64,000 nucleotides of DNA from Anaerolineales bacterium (GCA_020845955.1 JADLEU010000220.1:1-64000), one strand, 5' to 3'; positions 19,082 to 27,981 are shown, numbered from the stretch's first letter. Numbers and translations are program-made. Notes: generated from the sequence alone by a model not told the origin.

Positions 19082-20911
19082 ATGGCGACGATCAATCTCC
19101 GGCGGCTCCTGATTGGAAACCCGCTGGCCACCTCCCAGGCTCACCACGAGCGCTTGACCAAAGTCAAGGCGCTAGCCGTCTTTGCTTCTGACGCGCTGTC
19201 GTCGAACGCCTACGCCACCGAGGAAATCCTTCTGGTGCTGGTCCTGGCCGGAACCAGCGCGCTACAGTTCTCGATCGGCGTGGCGGCGGCCATTGCAGTG
19301 CTGCTGGTGATCGTCGGTATTTCTTACTACCAGATCATTCGCAGCTATCCGCACGGCGGCGGTACGTACATCGTCTCGAAAGACAACCTCGGCACCCTGC
19401 CCTCGCTCGTGGCCGGCGCGGCGCTGCTCATCGACTACGTACTGACGGTGGCAGTCAGCATCGCGGCGGGCGTCGCCGCGCTGTTTTCCTGGCTGCCGTT
19501 CCTGCTGCCCTATCGCGTGCCGGTGGCGATTGCCGCTATCGCCGCCGTCACCCTCATCAACCTGCGTGGCGTGCGCGAGTCGGCGAGCATTTTTGCCGCG
19601 CCGACCTACGTCTTCGTCCTCTCGGTCCTTCTCCTGCTGGCCGCCGGCCTGTACCGGCTGATCGCCGGCACGCTGGCCCCGATCGATTACTCGCCCGCCG
19701 AGCTGGCCGCGCCGATGCAGACCATCGGCATCTTCTTCATCTTGCGCGCCTTTTCGGCGGGGTGCACGGCCCTGACCGGTATCGAAGCGATTGCCGACGG
19801 CGTGCCCGCGTTCCGTAAACCCGAGGCGGTGAATGCCGGCCACACGTTGATTGCCATGATCATCCTGTTGGGCAGCATGTTCATCGGCATCTCGCTTCTC
19901 TCGCATCAGCTCGGCATCGTGCCCATCCACGGTGAAACCGTGCTGTCGCAAATGGCGCGCGCCATCCTGGGCCAAGGCCCGGCCTACGTGGTGGTCCAGC
20001 TCGCCACAGCCTTGATTTTGATCCTGGCCGCCAACACCGCTTTTGCCGACTTTCCCCGGCTTAGCTCCTTTATCGCCCGCGACGGTTTTCTGCCGCGCCC
20101 GCTGGCCAACCTCGGCGACCGGCTGGTTTTCTCCAACGGTATTATCCTGCTCGGGACGCTGGCCTCCCTCTTGATCATCGCCTTTCAAGGCGACACCCAC
20201 GCGCTGCTGCCGCTGTATGCCATTGGCGTGTTCCTGTGCTTCACGCTCTCCCAGGCAGGCATGGTCGTGCGCTGGTTCCGGCTGCGGCCGGCCGGCTGGC
20301 ACAGCCTGGCCCTGCTCAACGGCGCGGGCATGCTCACGACGTTCCTGGTGCTGGTCGTCATCGTCTTGACGCGCTTTACGCATGGCGGTTGGATCGTCGT
20401 GGCGCTGATCCCCGCCATCGTCTGGATGTTCTTCAGGATTCACGACCACTATCGCAGCACTGCGGCGCAGTTGTCGCTCGACGCCTATGGCGCGCCGCCG
20501 CGCATCCGGCGCAACCGCGTGGTCGTACCCATTGCCGGCGTGCATCGCGGCGTGCTGGAGGCCCTCAATTACGCCCGCACGCTGTCCAACGACGTGACCG
20601 CGGTGTACGTCGAAACCGACCCGCAGGATACGGCCAGGCTGCGCGACAAGTGGGCACGTTGGGGCGATGGCGTCCGGCTGGAGGTGCTGCCATCGGAGTA
20701 TCGCTCGATCATCGAGCCGCTCATCGGTTACCTCGACCGCCTGGATGCCTGCCAGCGCGACGACGTGATTACCGTTGTCATGCCGCAGTTCCTGCCTTCC
20801 CGCTGGTGGCATAACATCCTCCACAACCAGACGGCGCTGCTGCTGCGGCTGAGCCTGCTGCTGCGCCGCGGCATGGTCGTCACCGATGTGCCCTACCGGC
20901 TAAAGGACTGA
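19082..20911 (+). CDS. kimA: KimA-type potassium:proton symporter (KUP/APC superfamily)
   Basis: A 609-residue inner-membrane protein with about 12 transmembrane segments and a C-terminal cytoplasmic universal-stress-like domain (about 475-600: RRNRVVVPIAGVHRGVLEAL, then HNILHNQTALLLRLSLLL). It aligns by eye along its length with Bacillus subtilis KimA (YdaO): LTKxKALAxxxSDALSSxAY, SYPHGGGTYIVSKDNLG, NLRGVRESASI and LSQAGMVVRW. Residues matching those implicated in K+ and proton handling, as I recall them from the KimA structure, are Asp37, Tyr44, Asp118, Tyr119, Thr232 and Glu235. Two RCK genes follow directly, supporting potassium transport over the generic label of amino acid permease. Confidence 0.85.
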   Translation: MATINLRRLLIGNPLATSQAHHERLTKVKALAVFASDALSSNAYATEEILLVLVLAGTSALQFSIGVAAAIAVLLVIVGISYYQIIRSYPHGGGTYIVSKDNLGTLPSLVAGAALLIDYVLTVAVSIAAGVAALFSWLPFLLPYRVPVAIAAIAAVTLINLRGVRESASIFAAPTYVFVLSVLLLLAAGLYRLIAGTLAPIDYSPAELAAPMQTIGIFFILRAFSAGCTALTGIEAIADGVPAFRKPEAVNAGHTLIAMIILLGSMFIGISLLSHQLGIVPIHGETVLSQMARAILGQGPAYVVVQLATALILILAANTAFADFPRLSSFIARDGFLPRPLANLGDRLVFSNGIILLGTLASLLIIAFQGDTHALLPLYAIGVFLCFTLSQAGMVVRWFRLRPAGWHSLALLNGAGMLTTFLVLVVIVLTRFTHGGWIVVALIPAIVWMFFRIHDHYRSTAAQLSLDAYGAPPRIRRNRVVVPIAGVHRGVLEALNYARTLSNDVTAVYVETDPQDTARLRDKWARWGDGVRLEVLPSEYRSIIEPLIGYLDRLDACQRDDVITVVMPQFLPSRWWHNILHNQTALLLRLSLLLRRGMVVTDVPYRLKD

Positions 20912-20926
20912 CCCAAGGAGCTCGGC

Positions 20927-21604
20927 ATGAGGCCATACAAGCTGGATCCCATCATCGTTGTCGGGTGCGGGCGGGTCGGCGCCGAGCTGGCCATCTCCAT
21001 CGACCGGCAACATCACGCCTTGGCGGTCATGGACGCTAATCCGCGCGCGTTCGACCGGCTGAGCCCGGAATTCAAAGGGCGCACCGTGCAAGGCGATGCC
21101 CTGGACCAGGACGCCCTGCGCCGCGCCGGCATTGAGCAGGCTCGCGGGCTGGCAGCGGTCACCTCCTCTGACAGCGCCAACATCATCACGGCCCGCATCG
21201 CGCGCGACATCTTTCACGTCGAGCACGTCGTCGCGCGGGTCTACGAGCCGCAGCGCATGCCCATCTACGAACGGCTTGGCCTGCAGGCGATCGCGTCATC
21301 GTCGTGGGGCGCCACGCGCATCGAGCAGCTCCTGCTGCACCCCGGCCTGCAGAGCGTCTACAGCGCCGGCAACGGCGAGGTGCAGATCTACGAGATCACG
21401 GTGCCCGAGCGCTGGAACGGGAGGCGGTTGAGCGACCTGCTGCCCGCGGGCGAAGCCCTGGCCGTGGCCCTGGCGCGCGGCGGGCGCGCCGTGCTCCCTG
21501 GCGCCGCCAGCGAGATCCAGGCGCACGACATTCTGCAGGTCAGCGCCAGTTCGGCTGGGGCCGCCGAGCTGCGCCGCCTGCTCAACGAAGCGCGAAAGGG
21601 TTAG
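20927..21604 (+). CDS. TrkA/KtrA-like RCK protein 1
   Basis: A 225-residue cytosolic K+-transport regulator. An RCK_N Rossmann domain starts at once (IIVVGCGRVGAELA), with GDALDQDALRRAGIEQARGL matching the TrkA-N nucleotide-binding loop. An RCK_C domain occupies the C-terminal about 80 residues (EITVPERWNGRRLSDLL). It binds NAD(H) or ATP and gates a partner transporter. It lies 15 bases after the KimA-like gene with AAGGAG before the ATG and two bases before its paralogue. The likely partner is therefore KimA, which is not known to need RCK subunits in Bacillus. Confidence 0.88.
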   Translation: MRPYKLDPIIVVGCGRVGAELAISIDRQHHALAVMDANPRAFDRLSPEFKGRTVQGDALDQDALRRAGIEQARGLAAVTSSDSANIITARIARDIFHVEHVVARVYEPQRMPIYERLGLQAIASSSWGATRIEQLLLHPGLQSVYSAGNGEVQIYEITVPERWNGRRLSDLLPAGEALAVALARGGRAVLPGAASEIQAHDILQVSASSAGAAELRRLLNEARKG

Positions 21605-21606
21605 GT

Positions 21607-22296
21607 ATGTTCGTCATCATTGCCGGCGGCGGGCGGACCGGCTCACACCTGGCCGAGCTGCTGCTCAGTCAGGGGCACGAGGTCCGGCTGGTCGAAGGGC
21701 GCCCGGACACGCTGGTCAACCTTCATCGTGAGCTGCCCACCGAGGTCGTGTTCGAAGGCGACCCAACCGATCCCGCCGTGTTGCTGGCTGCCGCCATCGA
21801 CCACGCCAACGTCGTCGCGGCCGTCACGGCCAACGACGCCGACAACCTCGTCATTGCCTCCCTGGCGCGCTTCCATTTTGGCGTGCGCCGCATCATTGGC
21901 CGAGTGAACAATCCTCGCAACGCCTGGTTGTTCGCGCCAGAATTCGGCGTGGACGTCTGCCTCGACCAGGCCGACGTGATGGCCAAGCTGATTGAAGAAG
22001 AAATGTCGCTGGGCGACATGATGACGCTGCTCAAGCTGCGCCGCGGCAACTTCTCGCTCGTCGAGGAGAAGATCCATCCGGAGGCCAAGGCCGTCGGCAT
22101 GGCCATTAAAGACCTACCTCTGACCGAACACTGCATCATCTCCGGCATCCTGAGGCATGGCGAAATGGTCCTGCCCCGCGGCGCCACGCAGATGGAAGGG
22201 GGCGATGAGGTCCTCGCCCTGGTCGATGACGAAGGCCGCGACCGGCTGGCAGAACTGCTCGGAAAGCCGGGCGACGGAGCGATCACCGGCCGTTAG
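21607..22296 (+). CDS. TrkA/KtrA-like RCK protein 2
   Basis: A 229-residue paralogue of the preceding protein. The N-terminal RCK_N domain begins FVIIAGGGRTGSHLAELLLS, with acidic Glu34 at the end of the second strand (VRLVEGRP), as in NAD-binding Rossmann folds, and FEGDPTDPAVLLAAAIDHAN. The C-terminal RCK_C domain holds VGMAIKDLPLTEHCIISGIL. The start at 21607 follows the previous stop by two bases. Two different RCK subunits could form a hetero-oligomeric ring or sense different ligands. The DNA after 22296 has no close downstream partner, so the operon probably ends here. Confidence 0.88.
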   Translation: MFVIIAGGGRTGSHLAELLLSQGHEVRLVEGRPDTLVNLHRELPTEVVFEGDPTDPAVLLAAAIDHANVVAAVTANDADNLVIASLARFHFGVRRIIGRVNNPRNAWLFAPEFGVDVCLDQADVMAKLIEEEMSLGDMMTLLKLRRGNFSLVEEKIHPEAKAVGMAIKDLPLTEHCIISGILRHGEMVLPRGATQMEGGDEVLALVDDEGRDRLAELLGKPGDGAITGR

Positions 22297-22584
22297 CCCA
22301 AGCCCGAGCCGGTTCAGCGGGCCGGCCGGGGGTCGACGCCCCCCTCCTGGCTCGAAGAGAGCGTCTGCGCTGCCGTGCAACCAGCCTTGGCCGCCTCGGG
22401 CCTGGAAGCGGTCTTGGCCTGTGCCAGAGTGGCGCGCCCGCGAGAGCCGGCGGCCTGGCCGGCGCCAGACCGGCACGCCGAGCAGACTTACGCGTTGCGA
22501 GTGCCTGGCTCTGTTACCGGCGGCCTGTCGCCTGGCCGCCTCGATTGGCCTCGACCTGAGGCCGTCGATAGTCAAGCCCGAATC
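22297..22584. other. Intergenic stretch without a recognised gene
   Basis: These 288 bases contain a short GC hairpin at 22328-22343 (GGGGG-TCGACG-CCCCC) without a T tract, possibly a weak transcription end for the K+ operon. A reading frame from 22375 is open but has no ribosome site and no family-like sequence before the methyltransferase start. Confidence 0.5.
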
Positions 22585-23232
22585 ATGATACTGCGCGCCG
22601 CCCTGCGCCTGGCCTTTGGGCTACTCTATAATCAGCTGGCCTGGGCGTATGACCTTGTCAGCTGGACCGTCTCCATCGGCCAATGGCGCAGCTGGCAGCG
22701 GGCAGCTTGGCCTTATCTGCGCGGGCGGCGAGTGCTGGAAGTGGCGCACGGGCCGGGCCACATGCTGCTGGATCTGATTGCGCTGGGATTTGAGCCCGTG
22801 GGGATTGATCCCTCACGCGCCATGAGCCGCCTGGCGCGCCGCAGGCTACAGCGCGCCCTGGGTGAGGCCGGCGCCTTCGGCCGTTTGCTGCGTGGGCGCG
22901 CCGAAGCGCTGCCGGTCGCCGCAGGGAGTTTTCAGTGCATCCTTGCGACCTTCCCAACCGAGTTTGTCGGCCACCCGCGGGCCGCGGCCGAGTTCTACCG
23001 AGTGCTGGCGCCTGGCGGGGCCTTGGTCTGCGTGCCCGCCGCGCGCATCACTGGCGGGGCCTTCGCCGATCGTTGGGCCGCCTGGCTCTTTCGCATCACC
23101 GGGCAGAGCAGCCTTGACTGGTTCATGCCCCTGTTGGAGCGTTACACCGCCGCTGGCTTTCAGGCGCGGCTGGAGCACGTGCGGCTGCCGCGTAGCGTGG
23201 TGACGGTCATGATCGCTGAACGAATGCCATAA
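22585..23232 (+). CDS. Class I SAM-dependent methyltransferase
   Basis: A 215-residue methyltransferase. Motif I is VLEVAHGPGHMLLDLI around residues 49-64, followed by an acidic motif (VGIDPS) and the post-core strand FQCILATFPTEFVGHPRAAA, then LAPGGALVCVPAARITGG as motif III. An N-terminal hydrophobic helix (AYDLVSWTVSIGQWRSWQ) resembles UbiE/phospholipid-type methyltransferases, so a lipid or quinone substrate is possible but unproven. The ATG at 22585 fits the family start; the ribosome site is weak. The PP2C gene follows 13 bases later. Confidence 0.8.
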   Translation: MILRAALRLAFGLLYNQLAWAYDLVSWTVSIGQWRSWQRAAWPYLRGRRVLEVAHGPGHMLLDLIALGFEPVGIDPSRAMSRLARRRLQRALGEAGAFGRLLRGRAEALPVAAGSFQCILATFPTEFVGHPRAAAEFYRVLAPGGALVCVPAARITGGAFADRWAAWLFRITGQSSLDWFMPLLERYTAAGFQARLEHVRLPRSVVTVMIAERMP

Positions 23233-23245
23233 TCGCCGGTAGGGC

Positions 23246-23950
23246 ATGGAAGTCCAGGTCGCTGTCGCCAAGGTCGCCAAGTGGGCCAGCCGGGAATCGG
23301 GCGATACACTCGAGATGATTGAGCGGCCCACCGGGGGATTATCGTGGGTTCTCGTGGATGGGCAGCAGTCCGGCCGCGGCGCCAAGGTCATCTCCAACCT
23401 GGTAGCTCGCAAAGCCATCAGCCTGCTGGCAGAAGGGGTCCGCGACGGCGCTACGGCGCGGGCCGCGCATGATTACCTGTACGCGCTCCACAACGGAAAA
23501 GTGCAGGCCACGCTCAACATTGTCTCCGTCGACCTCGTTACCAAGACCGTCGTCCTGGCCCGCAACAATCCCAACCCCATCTATGTCGTCGCCACGGCCG
23601 GCGTAAGCGAATACTCCGAGCCCAGCCAGCCGGTCGGGCTCTATCGCCATACAAAACCCGCAATGCACGAATATCCCCTGGCGCCTGAGACCGGGTTTGT
23701 TGTCTTCACCGATGGTCTGCCTTCGGCCGGTGTCCGGCGGGGTCAGCCGCTCGACGTCCGCGCCGAAATCGAGCAACTGCATGCCGGCGGCTTGGGTGCC
23801 GCCCAGACTTGGGCCGACGCGTTGCTGGAACGGGCGCTGGCGCGTGACGACCAGCGCGCTGCTGACGACATCAGTATCCTGGTCGTAGCGGTGCTGCCGC
23901 GGCAGGTCGAAGACAGCGCTCGCCGGCTGCTGCTGCGCGTGCCGCTGTGA
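23246..23950 (+). CDS. SpoIIE-like PP2C-family serine phosphatase
   Basis: A 234-residue cytosolic protein resembling SpoIIE/RsbU phosphatases (PP2C superfamily), which dephosphorylate serine or threonine residues using two metals. Metal-site motifs are VLVDGQQSGRGAK with Asp38, FVVFTDGLPSAGVRRGQP and DDQRAADDISILVV near the C-terminus. The protein is only the catalytic domain, without PAS or GAF sensors. Its stop overlaps the GTG of the RCK channel gene as GTGA, a strong sign of coupled expression. Control of the channel or its RCK domain by dephosphorylation is a reasonable hypothesis only. Confidence 0.82.
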   Translation: MEVQVAVAKVAKWASRESGDTLEMIERPTGGLSWVLVDGQQSGRGAKVISNLVARKAISLLAEGVRDGATARAAHDYLYALHNGKVQATLNIVSVDLVTKTVVLARNNPNPIYVVATAGVSEYSEPSQPVGLYRHTKPAMHEYPLAPETGFVVFTDGLPSAGVRRGQPLDVRAEIEQLHAGGLGAAQTWADALLERALARDDQRAADDISILVVAVLPRQVEDSARRLLLRVPL

Positions 23951-25005
23951 GGCCGCCCCACCCGCGCCGGCCGCTCTGGGTTCGCCGCCTGGCGATCACC
24001 GCTCGCGACGTCACGATCTTGCTGCGGCAGTTTCGCGGCTCGCTGCTGGCATTCGCCGCAACCGTGATTGGCGGGGGCAGCCTTTTCTTCAGCCTTGCCC
24101 AGCGCGCGGGGCAGAACCATCCCGCCAACCTGATCGAGGCTTGGTACCTGGCGCTGCTGATGGTCTTTTTGCAGGCCGGCGATGCCCTGCCGGCGGCGTG
24201 GCAGCTGGAACTGTTTTATTTCGTGCTGCCCATCCTCGGCCTGGCGATCCTCAGTCAGGGCGCGGCGGACTTTGGCCTGCTGCTGTTCAACCGGCGAGCA
24301 CGCGGGGAGGCATGGCAAGTGGCCCTGGCTCAGACGTTTTCCAATCACATTGTCATCATCGGACTTGGACACCTGGGTTTTCGCGTGGCTCGGGCGCTGC
24401 ACCAGCTTGGGGAGAGCTTCGTGGCTATTGAATTGGACCCCGAGGCCGACTTGCTGGCGCAGGTGCAGTCGTGGGACGTGCCCATCATCCAGGGCGATGC
24501 CAACAAGTACGACGTCCTGCGCCAGGCCGGCATCGACCGCGCCCACACCGTAGTCATTGTCACCAGCGACGACACGCTTAACCTGCAGATCGCCATCCAT
24601 ACTCGGGCCGTTAACCCGAAGATCCGCACGATCGTCCGCCTGTTTGACGACGACTTCGCGCGCGAGGTGCGGATTGCCTTTGGCATCACGGCCGCGTATA
24701 GCGCCTCGGCGCTGGCAGCCCCCGCCTTTGCCGCGGCCGCGGCCGACCTCGACCTGACCCAACCCATCGACGTGGGCGGCCGCAGCCTGAGCATGCACCA
24801 CTTCACCCTGCGGCGCGGCTCGCCCCTGGCGGAACTCACCGTGGGCGAGGTCGAACGCGCATACGACCTCAGCATCGTCCTCCTGCGGCGCGAAGACCGC
24901 GCCGAGCTGCACCCGGCCGACGAACTGCGGTTGGCGGCTGGCGACCAGATCAGCGTCTTTGCCGACAGCGCCGCCCTGCGCCGCCTGAACCGGGTAAACC
25001 GCTGA
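23947..25005 (+). CDS. RCK-domain ion channel with a non-canonical selectivity filter
   Basis: A 352-residue membrane protein. TM1 is about 31-50 and a pore-helix segment about 62-76. The position of the TVGYGD potassium filter reads FLQAGD, followed by TM2 about 88-108. A soluble RCK_N domain (HIVIIGLGHLGFRVARALHQ, GDANKYDVLRQAGIDRAH) and an RCK_C domain complete the two-TM channel layout (MthK-like). Loss of TVGY argues against ordinary K+ selectivity. The GTG start overlaps the phosphatase stop. It could be a channel of other selectivity or a membrane-bound nucleotide sensor. Confidence 0.8.
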   Translation: MRPPHPRRPLWVRRLAITARDVTILLRQFRGSLLAFAATVIGGGSLFFSLAQRAGQNHPANLIEAWYLALLMVFLQAGDALPAAWQLELFYFVLPILGLAILSQGAADFGLLLFNRRARGEAWQVALAQTFSNHIVIIGLGHLGFRVARALHQLGESFVAIELDPEADLLAQVQSWDVPIIQGDANKYDVLRQAGIDRAHTVVIVTSDDTLNLQIAIHTRAVNPKIRTIVRLFDDDFAREVRIAFGITAAYSASALAAPAFAAAAADLDLTQPIDVGGRSLSMHHFTLRRGSPLAELTVGEVERAYDLSIVLLRREDRAELHPADELRLAAGDQISVFADSAALRRLNRVNR

Positions 25006-25032
25006 CCGGTCGGGCCGGATGGAGAGAAGCGC

Positions 25033-25419
25033 TTGGAAGCGGACCCGCAAGCCCTGGTCATCGGCGTCGTCGGTCCCTGCTGCGCGGGCAAGTCAACCCT
25101 GGTGCAGGCCCTGCTGACGCGCGGCTATCAGGCCCGGCACATTGCTCAGGAGCACTCCTTCGCGCCCCGTATGTGGCAGGTCATTGCCCGGCCGGATGTG
25201 CTGGTCTTTCTCGACGTGTCGTTTGGGGTGGCCCAGCAGCGTCGCTGGATGAATTGGCGGCCGGTCGACCTGGAAGAGCAGCAGCGCCGCCTGGCGCATG
25301 CCCGCCAGCACTGCGACCTGTACGTTGCCACCGACCCGCTCGGCCCCGAAGCCGTCTGCGAGCGGGTGCTCAACTTTTTGGCCGAGCGCGCTCGACACGC
25401 CAGCAGCCGGGGGGTATAA
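25033..25419 (+). CDS. Small P-loop nucleotide-binding protein
   Basis: A 128-residue protein with a Walker A motif at the start, GVVGPCCAGKSTLVQALL, and LVFLDVSFGVAQQRRW, resembling a compact NMP-kinase-like fold. The C-terminal part is helical and contains DLYVATDPLGPEAVCERVLN. No substrate can be assigned. TTG at 25033 is taken as start because GGAGAG precedes it and the P-loop begins soon after; an out-of-frame ATG at 25019 does not help. The gene lies 27 bases after the channel gene, and its stop region contains the secD promoter. Confidence 0.7.
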   Translation: MEADPQALVIGVVGPCCAGKSTLVQALLTRGYQARHIAQEHSFAPRMWQVIARPDVLVFLDVSFGVAQQRRWMNWRPVDLEEQQRRLAHARQHCDLYVATDPLGPEAVCERVLNFLAERARHASSRGV

Positions 25420-25420
25420 T
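25392..25420 (+). promoter_or_regulatory. Promoter of secD-secF
   Basis: TCGACA (25392-25397) and perfect TATAAT (25415-25420) are separated by 17 bases. Transcription would start near 25427, about 75 bases before the secD ATG. The promoter overlaps the 3' end of the P-loop gene. Confidence 0.7.
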
Positions 25421-25502
25421 GGCGCCCGTTCGGTTAGCCCGCCCGGCCGGAGTTACGCGCCGCACGGCGGGCCTTTGTTTGAGTTCGGAGGCTTGCGTCA
25501 GA

Positions 25503-26936
25503 ATGCAGCAGCGCACCATCACCTGGCTCGTGGTGACCCTGATCCTGGCAGCCCTGGCGACGTATGTCGTGCTGCCAGGCCCCGGTCTCAACCTGACCAT
25601 CGGCGGCACGACCATCGCGAAGGACCTGAACGTCCGCCAGGGGCTGGATCTGCAGGGCGGTCTGCAGGTTCTCCTGGAGGCCGACGTGCCGGAGGAGACC
25701 GACGTCGCCGCCAGCGCCATGGCCGTGGCGAAAGAAATCGTCGAAAACCGCGTCAACGCCCTGGGGTTGACCGAACCGCTCGTGCAGCTCCAGGGGGACC
25801 GACGCATCGTGGTCGAATTACCGGGCGTGTCTGATCCCCAGCAGGCTATTGAGACCCTCAAAGAAACTGGCCTGCTCGAGTTCGTGGACGTCGGCAATGA
25901 TCCGGTGACTAGCGGCATGGTCCTGCAGACCGACTGCCTCGACCCAACCAAAGTCGACTGCGGCAACCCGAGCGGCATTCTGCCTACCCCGGCGCCCACA
26001 GCGGTGGTTTCGCCCATCCCCGGCGCGACCCCGGCCGCCACGGCCGAACCCACGCCCGCCGGCCCGGTCTACCACACGGTGATGACCGGGGTGGCGATTG
26101 CCGATACGCAGGTCGCGACCGATGCGGTCGGCCGCATCCTGATCAACTTCACCTTGACCGACGATGGCGCGCGCATCTTCGGCGCGCACACCAGCACGCA
26201 CGTCGGGCAGACGCTGGCGATTGTGCTCGACAAGACCGTCATCTCCGCGCCGACTATCGAAAGCGCCATCACCACCGGCAGCGGCACCATCAGCGGCAAC
26301 TTCACGCAGGCCTCGGCCAACCAGCTCGCCCTGCAGCTGCGCTACGGGTCGCTGCCCGTGCCTCTCAAGGTCGTCCAGTCGCGCGAGATCGGCCCCAGTT
26401 TGGGCCAGGACTCGATCCAGAAGAGCACGGTGGCCGGCATCATCGGGGTGGCCGTGGTCGCCCTGTTCATGCTGCTCTACTACCGACTGCCAGGCGCCAT
26501 CGCCGTCATTGCGCTGGCGATCTACGCTGTCCTGACCTTTGCGCTCTTCATCCTGATCCCTGTTACGCTGACGCTGCCGGGCATCGCCGGGTTTGTGCTG
26601 TCGATTGGCGTGGCGGTCGATGCCAACATCCTGATCTTCGAGCGCATGAAAGAAGAATTGCGCGGCGGGCGCAGCCTGCGCCAGGCGGTGGACGCGGGCT
26701 TCAACCGCGCCTGGCCGTCGATCCGCGATTCGAACATCTCAACCCTGATCACTTGTGCCATCTTATTCTGGTTTGGGAGCACCTTCGGCGCCAGTATCGT
26801 CAAGGGCTTCGCCTTGACCCTGGCGCTCGGCGTGGGCGTCAGCCTGTTCACGGCGATCGTCGTCACGCGCAGCATCCTGCACCTGTTCCTTGACCGGGTC
26901 GATTTCACCACCCGGCACAGCTGGTTCGGCATCTGA
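25503..26936 (+). CDS. secD: Protein translocase subunit SecD
   Basis: A 477-residue inner-membrane subunit that helps SecYEG move proteins outward using the proton gradient. The first TM helix (12-30) is followed by the P1 domain (LDLQGGLQVLLEADVPEETD). Transmembrane helices start around residue 310, with the signature VLSIGVAVDANILIFERMKEE. The external domain carries a Pro/Ala/Thr-rich insertion of about 35 residues (PTPAPTAVVSPIPGA and following) that is absent from Escherichia coli SecD. The start ATG at 25503 is preceded by GGAGG at a slightly long distance. secF follows 17 bases later. Confidence 0.95.
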   Translation: MQQRTITWLVVTLILAALATYVVLPGPGLNLTIGGTTIAKDLNVRQGLDLQGGLQVLLEADVPEETDVAASAMAVAKEIVENRVNALGLTEPLVQLQGDRRIVVELPGVSDPQQAIETLKETGLLEFVDVGNDPVTSGMVLQTDCLDPTKVDCGNPSGILPTPAPTAVVSPIPGATPAATAEPTPAGPVYHTVMTGVAIADTQVATDAVGRILINFTLTDDGARIFGAHTSTHVGQTLAIVLDKTVISAPTIESAITTGSGTISGNFTQASANQLALQLRYGSLPVPLKVVQSREIGPSLGQDSIQKSTVAGIIGVAVVALFMLLYYRLPGAIAVIALAIYAVLTFALFILIPVTLTLPGIAGFVLSIGVAVDANILIFERMKEELRGGRSLRQAVDAGFNRAWPSIRDSNISTLITCAILFWFGSTFGASIVKGFALTLALGVGVSLFTAIVVTRSILHLFLDRVDFTTRHSWFGI

Positions 26937-26953
26937 GGCCCAGCGGAGCTACC

Positions 26954-27883
26954 ATGCTTGAAATTGTCAAACGTCGCTATTGGTACTTTGGCTTGTCGCT
27001 GCTGATCATTATTCCAGGCATCATCGCCCTGCTTGTCTGGAGGTTGCCGCTGGCGATCGACTTCACCGGCGGCAGCCTGCTCGAGGTGCGCTTCACCCAG
27101 TTGGCCCAGCCACTCGACAGCGCTGTCATCCGCGAGATCTACGCCCGCCACAATCAGCCGGACGTGACGATCCAAATTTCGGGCGGCGATGTGGCCGTCA
27201 TCCGCAGCAAGGCCCTCACCGAGGCCGATCAGGCCGCCATCCTGACTGACCTGCAGACCCGCTTTGGCCCGCTGACGCGCGAGACCGCCGAAACGGTAGG
27301 GCCGAGCGTCGGCGCCGAAGTCGCCGAGCGAGCCGCGCTGGCAGTGGGATTGGCCGCGCTCGGCATCCTCGGCTATATCACCTACGCCTTCCGCCGCGTG
27401 GAGCACGCCTTGCGCTACGGTGTGGCTGCGATTGTGGCCATGCTCCACGACGTTCTGGTGGTCATCGGCTCCGCCGCTATTTTTGGCAGGCTCTTCGGCT
27501 GGCAGGTCGACTCCCTGTTCCTGACGGCGCTGCTGACGGTGGTAGGGTTCTCCGTCCACGATACCATCGTGGTGTTTGACCGCATCCGTGAGAACCTGCT
27601 GCTCTACCGGCGGTTGGACTACGAGGCCGTCGTCAACCACAGCATCATCCAGACCCTGGACCGCTCGCTAAACACGCAGCTCACCGTCATGTTCACGCTG
27701 CTGTCCTTGGCCCTGTTTGGGGGCGAAACAATCCGTCACTTCGTCGTTACGCTGCTGATCGGGGTTTTCTCCGGCACCTACTCATCGATCTTCAATGCCG
27801 CGCAGCTGTTGGTGGTCTGGGAGAACCGTGAGTGGACCACCTGGTTCCGTGGCAGAAAGCCGCAAAAGCCGGCGACCGTCTAG
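26954..27883 (+). CDS. secF: Protein translocase subunit SecF
   Basis: A 309-residue inner-membrane partner of SecD. One N-terminal TM helix, the signature DFTGGSLLEVRF, an extracytoplasmic domain and five further helices including VVGFSVHDTIVVFDRIRENL are visible. The length is typical. GGAGCTACC precedes the ATG. The operon ends at a strong hairpin (27913-27955). The many exported proteins of this window (beta-helix protein, metalloproteases, lipoproteins) would depend on it. Confidence 0.95.
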   Translation: MLEIVKRRYWYFGLSLLIIIPGIIALLVWRLPLAIDFTGGSLLEVRFTQLAQPLDSAVIREIYARHNQPDVTIQISGGDVAVIRSKALTEADQAAILTDLQTRFGPLTRETAETVGPSVGAEVAERAALAVGLAALGILGYITYAFRRVEHALRYGVAAIVAMLHDVLVVIGSAAIFGRLFGWQVDSLFLTALLTVVGFSVHDTIVVFDRIRENLLLYRRLDYEAVVNHSIIQTLDRSLNTQLTVMFTLLSLALFGGETIRHFVVTLLIGVFSGTYSSIFNAAQLLVVWENREWTTWFRGRKPQKPATV

Positions 27884-27912
27884 ACCCCCGGGGAATTTTC
27901 CATCGGGAAAAT

Positions 27913-27955
27913 GCGCGGCGCCGGGCCAGATGGCTTGTCTGGTCCGGCGCCGCGC
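27913..27955. terminator. Strong bidirectional hairpin between secF and a convergent gene
   Basis: Two 18-base arms (27913-27930 and 27938-27955) pair fully, with one G-U, around a 7-base loop. TTTGG follows on the plus side. Position and strength fit transcription termination of the secDF operon and of the convergent secreted-protein gene. Confidence 0.8.
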
Positions 27956-27981
27956 TTTGGCAGCCTGTCGGCGCCAGTGCG

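Noticed and set aside
19262..20824. Long open frame (520 codons) antisense to the KimA-like gene
   Set aside because: The product is Arg/Gln/His/Gly-rich without domains; the plus strand encodes a recognisable transporter over its full length.
22627..22632. TATAAT as a promoter
   Set aside because: It lies inside the methyltransferase gene, 43 bases after its start, with no suitable -35 and no gene start that needs it.
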